The notes below the pieces were generated by a model that was not told the DNA's origin, made no database searches, and saw only the letters and a program-made list of their open reading frames with translations. Made by a program: the position numbers and the translations under genes. From contig JAFTAC010000669.1 in the NCBI GenBank assembly GCA_017458805.1, forward strand, positions 1 through 10,691: DNA of 10,691 nt. The letters are read 5' to 3'. Positions 7,853 to 10,691 of the stretch are shown in pieces (position 1 is the stretch's first letter; each line of letters begins with the position of its first letter). Source of the stretch: Victivallales bacterium. Its GTDB lineage: Bacteria > Verrucomicrobiota > Lentisphaeria > Oligosphaerales > Oligosphaeraceae.

Positions 7853-8842
7853 TTACACTGTTTTGGCAAATGAGAGGCTGCCCCGCATGATGAACTCACA
7901 GTCAAGGACAACATTCTGTGGAGGCTTGCCATCCAATAAATCCATCAGGAGTTTTGTGGCGATTTGCCCCTGCTCGCGTCTCGGCTGACGAATAGAACTT
8001 AACTCAGGTGTGGAATATCGGCAAAACGGGGAGTCGTCCGTGCCGATGACGGATAACTCTTCGGGAACACTCTTCCCCAAAAGCGAAGCGGCCTTCATCG
8101 CGGCAAGCCCCAATATATCGCTGTCGGCAAAAACGCCCGTAATGTCAGGATGCGTCCGAAGCATCTCCAGCGCGACTTCAACCCCCGAGTCAAAGTTATT
8201 GGAAGCCTCCAGCAAATGGCAATGCGCTGATTCAACACCTGCCGACAATAGCCCCTCCAGCTTGCCATTATCCCTGATGCAGCGAAGATACCCGATCTCA
8301 CGGTGCCCATGCGCCAAGAGCGACTCTCCTGCCAGCTTCCCTATCTTCTCGGCTGAAACGCATACACTGCTGTAATCTGCGTAAATCGATGGAAAACCGA
8401 TGAAGGCGACTTTGCCACGATACAGAGTCTGGATGTCGCAGCCAAACAGGTCAGGATTGTAGCCAACCAGTATCAGACCATCTATCCCATGACGACGAAA
8501 GTTGTCCAGACGTATCAGAAAACTCTCGCTGTTGTCACAGGAGGCAATGATGACATTGTAGCTTGTGTTTAGACACGAACTCTCTATCCCTGCAAGTATT
8601 TCAGGCACAAAGGAGGTGTCAATGTTGTACGCAATCGCCCCTATCAGGAAACTCCTGGAAAAGCGCAGCGCACGTGCGGTCCGATTGGGCTCATAGCCCA
8701 AACGCTTCGCAACCAACTTGATGCGCTCCCGTGTCTCCGCAGACGCTATGATCCTCCCCTGCTTGTTGTTGAGCACAACTGACGCCAGCGCTGTCGATAC
8801 ACCCGCTTCTTCACTCACTTCTTTTAACGTCGCTTTCGGCAT
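7853..8842 (-). CDS. LacI/GalR-family transcriptional regulator (329 aa)
   Basis: Full-length LacI-family repressor. The N-terminal helix-turn-helix spans residues about 4-25 (TLKEVSEEAGVSTALASVVLN), followed by the third helix and the hinge helix at about 51-62 (EPNRTARALR). Residues about 63-329 form the periplasmic-binding-protein-like effector domain. Visible landmarks are IDGLILVGYNP, GVFADSDILGLAAMKAA and the family-typical VIGTDDSPFCRYSTPELSSIRQPRREQG. The recognition helix reads ALASVVLN where T-V-S-R-V-L-N is more usual, so operator specificity may differ from well-studied members. It is the first gene of the minus-strand operon and has a likely operator 30 nt before its start, so it probably represses itself together with the pilin and hydrolase genes. 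The ligand is probably a sugar, identity unknown. The RBS is weak (GAAGAAAG). Confidence 0.95.
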   Translation of the reverse strand: MPKATLKEVSEEAGVSTALASVVLNNKQGRIIASAETRERIKLVAKRLGYEPNRTARALRFSRSFLIGAIAYNIDTSFVPEILAGIESSCLNTSYNVIIASCDNSESFLIRLDNFRRHGIDGLILVGYNPDLFGCDIQTLYRGKVAFIGFPSIYADYSSVCVSAEKIGKLAGESLLAHGHREIGYLRCIRDNGKLEGLLSAGVESAHCHLLEASNNFDSGVEVALEMLRTHPDITGVFADSDILGLAAMKAASLLGKSVPEELSVIGTDDSPFCRYSTPELSSIRQPRREQGQIATKLLMDLLDGKPPQNVVLDCEFIMRGSLSFAKTV

Positions 8843-8871
8843 GGATGGCTTTCTTCGTTTGACCTTTTTTA

Positions 8872-8885
8872 ATTAAACGTTTAAT
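8872..8885. promoter_or_regulatory. Probable LacI-family operator (perfect 14-bp palindrome)
   Basis: ATTAAACGTTTAAT is a perfect palindrome with a central CG, the form typical of LacI/GalR operators. It lies between the predicted -10 box (8898-8903) and the lacI start codon (8842), just downstream of the expected transcription start. A bound repressor there would block transcription. I saw no second copy in front of the other operon genes. Confidence 0.75.
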
Positions 8886-8897
8886 GCATCGTTCCTA

Positions 8898-8926
8898 AAT
8901 ATACCATCAAACAAAATAAAAAACAA
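8898..8926 (-). promoter_or_regulatory. Predicted sigma70-type promoter of the operon
   Basis: On the minus strand TTGTTT (-35, 8926-8921) is separated by exactly 17 bp from TATATT (-10, 8903-8898). The expected start point near 8890 puts the palindromic operator at roughly +5 to +18. The -35 matches the consensus at four of six bases. This is the only good promoter seen upstream of the four genes. Confidence 0.55.
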
Positions 8927-8990
8927 GGAGGTTGATGAAAAAAAATGAGAATTAAATATTTTTTGTGTAGTCCCTCAGTGATTGATATGA

Positions 8991-9123
8991 GCCGCGTTAG
9001 CGGCGGCAAGAACATAGCAGTGGGTGAAGCGAGCACCTTCGGCGCAAGCGAAACCCACGGGGCAAGCGTTTTCCCGCATCCCCTTGCGCCGTGCCGCATA
9101 GCGAAGCGGAGCGGCAAGGCGCA
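8991..9123. repeat. GC-rich island of consecutive hairpins (REP-like)
   Basis: A GC-rich block between AT-rich flanks, made of inverted repeats. These are GCCGC-GTTA-GCGGC (8991-9004), GTGGGT/ACCCAC (9020-9025 with 9053-9058, enclosing GAAG/CTTC), and a long stem TGCGCC-G-TGCCGC (9085-9097) with GCGGCA-A-GGCGCA (9111-9123) that has one central mismatch. Short GCAAGCG/GCGAAGCG words recur between them. No credible reading frame. It behaves like a dispersed intergenic palindromic repeat or a structured transcript, and only genome-wide comparison can say which. Confidence 0.6.
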
Positions 9124-9173
9124 GAAAAACCAGCAAGTGTTATCAACCAGTGAGGCATTACAGAAGACCTGCC

Positions 9174-9337
9174 CTAGTACTTAATTGATTTAATTCGAAT
9201 ACATCTTCACTGTTCTTTTGGGCTGCTTTTCCGTGAATGGCTCCTTACATACGAGGGTATGCGCGTCGCCATTCGCAAAAAATCATCTCCAAAACTCCAA
9301 TGCAATGTGTATCCGAATTAAATCAATTAAGTACTAG
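9174..9337. mobile_element. MITE-like element, 164 bp, with 30-bp terminal inverted repeats
   Basis: The left end (9174-9203) and the right end (9308-9337) are inverted repeats: the outer 24 bp are perfect, then one mismatch, then five more matches. Both ends begin with CTAG. The internal ~100 bp contains no gene. The right 75 bp recur exactly at window positions 1-75, so the element is present at least twice. A short, non-coding, TIR-bounded, repeated sequence is best explained as a MITE mobilised in trans. CTAG may be a 4-bp target duplication; IS5-group elements are known to favour YTAR targets, but this parentage is inference. Confidence 0.72.
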
Positions 9338-9345
9338 AAGACCTG

Positions 9346-9361
9346 GTACTTTGAAAAGTAC
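9346..9361. repeat. Perfect 7-bp inverted repeat beside the MITE-like element
   Basis: GTACTTT (9346-9352) and AAAGTAC (9355-9361) are separated by 2 nt, nine bases after the right end of the MITE-like element. The core GTACTT also occurs at the tips of that element. It may be a leftover end of a related element or a small hairpin. Confidence 0.4.
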
Positions 9362-9402
9362 TTTCTTTCTGGGAAACTCAAGTATATAATTCCCATTATT
9401 AT

Positions 9403-9483
9403 TGCACCTCCTGGGTGCTGCATCGGACTACGATTTTTGCACACTATCGTGTGCTGGCCGCTTTAGCGGCCTACGCCAAGCTA
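9403..9483 (+). repeat. Three-hairpin module, copy A
   Basis: Three consecutive perfect stem-loops on the plus strand: GCACC-5 nt-GGTGC (9404-9418), GCACAC-TATC-GTGTGC (9439-9454) and GGCCGC-TTTA-GCGGCC (9456-9471). The linker between the first two includes GGACTACGATTTTT. It is a direct repeat of 9549-9630 (70 of 82 aligned positions identical by hand, one gap). A further inverted pair AGCTACT (9479-9485) / AGTAGCT (9509-9515) follows. No protein-coding frame is evident. Confidence 0.75.
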
Positions 9484-9511
9484 CTCTGATGGAGGGCATG
9501 GTATTTTAAGT

Positions 9512-9648
9512 AGCTCTGTTCCCAAAGGGCGGTAAATACAGTTTTTTTTGCACCTCTCTGGTGCTTGCATGGGACTACGATTTTTGCACACTATCGTGCA
9601 CTGGCCGCTTATGCGGTCTATGCCAAACTATCTTTTGGGAACATAGCT
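9512..9648 (+). ncRNA. Candidate structured RNA: copy B of the three-hairpin module inside a 15-bp closing stem
   Basis: AGCTCTGTTCCCAAA (9512-9526) and its near-perfect complement (9634-9648, one mismatch) enclose copy B of the module (9549-9630). The three internal stems are GCACC/GGTGC (9550-9564), TGCAC/GTGCA (9585-9600) and GGCCGC/GCGGTC (9603-9618). The third stem has changed from a G-C to a G-U pair relative to copy A, which keeps pairing only if the plus strand is the RNA. Hairpin 2 shifts register but stays paired. I recognise no named RNA family. It could also be a DNA-level palindromic element. Confidence 0.4.
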
Positions 9649-9978
9649 TTTGAAATAAGAGTATTTTTATTTTTGATTTTCTCTAGCAATATTAATTCTG
9701 AAAATAAAGAAATTCTTAAGAAAAAATCTTATTTGTTAACTTTGTTTGCATTATTCGATTTGGCTTGCTATATTAGTGGGTGGCGGGTGGGGGTTGGACC
9801 TTAGACCACCCCGCGTATGTGTGCGCGTGCGAACATTATATTATAGAATATTTGAAATATTCTATGCAGGCTTATTTTTGAAAAATAGAAAATTTAAAAC
9901 AAAATAAAAATCCTTTTAAGACTTGAAAAAAAGTTATTTTAGATTACATTTAATGTTTTGTTGGAGCTTCTCTAGATA
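9649..9978. other. AT-rich intergenic stretch with two strong inverted repeats
   Basis: No gene is supported. A short GC-rich hairpin lies at 9783-9814 (GCGGGTGG with CCACCCCGC, one bulged base, plus inner GGT/ACC). It is followed by an alternating purine-pyrimidine run (GTATGTGTGCGCGTGCG). A perfect 23-bp odd palindrome follows at 9843-9865, with arms ATAGAATATTT and AAATATTCTAT about a central G. The remaining sequence is A/T runs up to a candidate promoter at 9923-9950. The change from AT-rich sequence here to GC-rich sequence after 9975 is abrupt. Confidence 0.6.
9923..9950 (+). promoter_or_regulatory. Candidate plus-strand promoter before the tandem-repeat ORF
   Basis: TTGAAA (9923-9928), a 16-bp spacer, then TACATT (9945-9950). 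The predicted start would fall near 9957, just before GGAG (9963-9966) and a GTG codon at 9979. In such AT-rich DNA, promoter-like boxes arise easily by chance. Confidence 0.35.
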
Positions 9979-10691
9979 GTGGCACCAGCAAGGATCCCAG
10001 GTCCCCCAGAACTGCAAGGCCCGTCAGAGCCGCAAGGCCCGCCAGAGCCGCAAGGCCTGCCAGAGCCGCCAGGCTCGCCAGAGCCGCAAGGCCCGCCAGG
10101 TTCGCCAGAGCCGCAGGGTTCGCAAGAGCCGCAAGGCCAGCAGGGTCCGCCAGGTCCGCCAGAGCCGCAAGGCCCGCCAGGTCCGCCAGAGTCGCAAGGC
10201 CCGCCAGAGCCGCAAGGCCTGCAAGAGCCGCAAGGCCTGCAAGAGCCGCCAGGCCTGCCAGAGCCGCAAGGCCTGCAAGAGCCGCCAGAGCCGCCAGAGC
10301 CGCAAGGTTCGCAAGAGCCGCAAGGCCCGCCAGACCCGCAGGGCCCGCCAGACCCGCAAGGCCCGCAAGAGCCGCAAGGTTCGCCAGAGCCGCAAGGCCC
10401 GCAAGAGCCGCAAGGTTCGCCAGAGCCGCAAGGCCCGCCAGAGCCGCAAGGCCTGCCAGAGCCGCAAGGCCTGCAAGAGCCGCAAGACCCGCCAGAGCCG
10501 CCAGGCCTGCCAGAGCCGCAAGGCCCGCCAGAGCCGCAAGGCCTGCAAGAGCCGCAAGGCCAGCAGGGTCCGCCAGGTCCGCCAGAGCCGCAGGGTTCGC
10601 CAGAGCCGCCAGAGCCGCAGGACCCGCCAGACCCGCAAGGCCCGCCAGACCCGCAGGGCCCGCCAGACCCGCAAGGCCCGCAAGAGCCGCA
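9979..10691 (+). CDS. Possible collagen-like low-complexity protein, partial (at least 237 codons)
   Basis: A plus-strand frame opens with GTG at 9979 right after an in-frame TAG (9973-9975) and stays open to the window edge. After VAPARIPGPPELQGPSEP it is a triplet repeat of the form (G/E/D)-(P/L/S/Q)-(P/Q), mostly the hexapeptide GPPEPQ. GGAG stands 12 nt before the GTG, with a candidate promoter upstream. Glycine is replaced by Glu or Asp in about half of the triplets, so a standard collagen triple helix is unlikely. The expected form is an extended, acidic, proline/glutamine-rich linker or surface protein. Caution: other frames across the repeat are also free of stops, including two on the minus strand (Gly/Ser/Cys/Pro-rich and Leu/Ala/Gly-rich), and there is little synonymous variation to choose between them. 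The repeat may not be coding at all. Confidence 0.35.
   Translation, partial: MAPARIPGPPELQGPSEPQGPPEPQGLPEPPGSPEPQGPPGSPEPQGSQEPQGQQGPPGPPEPQGPPGPPESQGPPEPQGLQEPQGLQEPPGLPEPQGLQEPPEPPEPQGSQEPQGPPDPQGPPDPQGPQEPQGSPEPQGPQEPQGSPEPQGPPEPQGLPEPQGLQEPQDPPEPPGLPEPQGPPEPQGLQEPQGQQGPPGPPEPQGSPEPPEPQDPPDPQGPPDPQGPPDPQGPQEP
10012..10691. repeat. GC-rich degenerate tandem repeat, 9/18-bp unit, running off the window
   Basis: Nine-base units of the types CCGCAAGGC and CCGCCAGAG alternate for at least 680 bp with point variants (C/T in CCG/CTG, A/C in CAA/CCA, GGC/GGT/GAG/GAC). No unit length departs from a multiple of three in the visible stretch. The array shows higher-order duplications; for example the CAGCAGGGT block occurs near 10138 and again near 10561. 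The right boundary lies outside the window. Because the units are so similar, copy number is prone to assembly error and to slippage in vivo. Confidence 0.95.

Noticed and set aside
7838..7855. Terminator between lacI and the pilin-like gene
   Set aside because: The only inverted repeat is GTATT/AATAC around a T-run, too weak to separate the transcripts.
7810..7932. Longer N-terminus for the pilin-like gene from the ATG at 7932
   Set aside because: It would overlap the end of the lacI gene and bury the prepilin signal inside the protein. GGAGG 5 nt before the ATG at 7809 fixes the shorter start.
9403..9630. Integron attC sites or a CRISPR repeat pair
   Set aside because: The two copies have three internal hairpins each, but lack the attC core triplets and R box layout, and there are only two copies with no integrase in sight.
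9565..9804. 79-codon plus-strand frame downstream of copy B
   Set aside because: It begins inside the hairpin module, has no Shine-Dalgarno site and no recognisable domain. The hydrophobic stretch follows from AT-rich DNA.
10024..10683. 219-codon minus-strand frame rich in Arg, Leu and Trp across the tandem repeat
   Set aside because: Trp/Arg-heavy composition, no start context and no unique sequence. It is open only because the repeat units lack stop codons.
10012..10691. CRISPR array
   Set aside because: Units are 9-18 bp, contiguous and degenerate, without unique spacers.
1..10691. tRNA or rRNA genes
   Set aside because: No acceptor/T-arm pattern or rRNA-like sequence was seen on either strand.

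Overview
The window looks like an accessory, polysaccharide-related region of a Lentisphaerota (Victivallis-like) or related PVC-group bacterium. The main clue is a prepilin-like protein with a Lys-Lys-Leu-Phe-Thr-Leu-Ile-Glu start and an H-X9-DG signature. It sits in one operon with a LacI-type regulator and very large exported glycoside-hydrolase-like proteins. This assignment rests on recognised family habits, not on a search.

Layout: (i) Positions 1-75 are the right end of a short mobile-looking repeat, followed by a small non-coding stretch with hairpins. (ii) Positions 254-8842 hold four genes, all on the minus strand and tightly packed. Read in transcription order they are a LacI-family repressor, an H-X9-DG prepilin-like protein, a 1287-residue exported protein (CBM9-like + beta domains + LamG + barrel) and a 983-residue paralogue without the CBM9-like part. 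Gaps are 43 nt, 9 nt and an ATGA stop/start overlap. A perfect 14-bp palindrome with a central CG, just downstream of a good -10/-35 pair, is the likely LacI operator. (iii) Positions 8843-9978 are non-coding and rich in structure. They hold a GC-rich hairpin island, a 164-bp element with near-perfect 30-bp terminal inverted repeats whose right 75 bp exactly match window positions 1-75, two copies of an ~82-bp three-hairpin module, and an AT-rich stretch with a 23-bp palindrome. (iv) From 9979 to the window end runs a GC-rich 9/18-bp tandem repeat. In one plus-strand frame it reads as an open Gly/Glu-Pro-Gln collagen-like protein that continues past the window.

Working model (inference): a sugar released from a complex glycan relieves LacI repression of the whole operon. 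The two large exported proteins then bind (CBM9-like, LamG) and cleave (C-terminal barrel) the glycan. The pilin-like protein is probably a surface or secretion component co-regulated with them. The operon lies between two directly repeated copies of the mobile-looking sequence, so it could be an accessory module that can be lost or moved by recombination. The points most worth a second look are the paired GH-like proteins, the duplicated three-hairpin element and the unresolved coding status of the terminal repeat.
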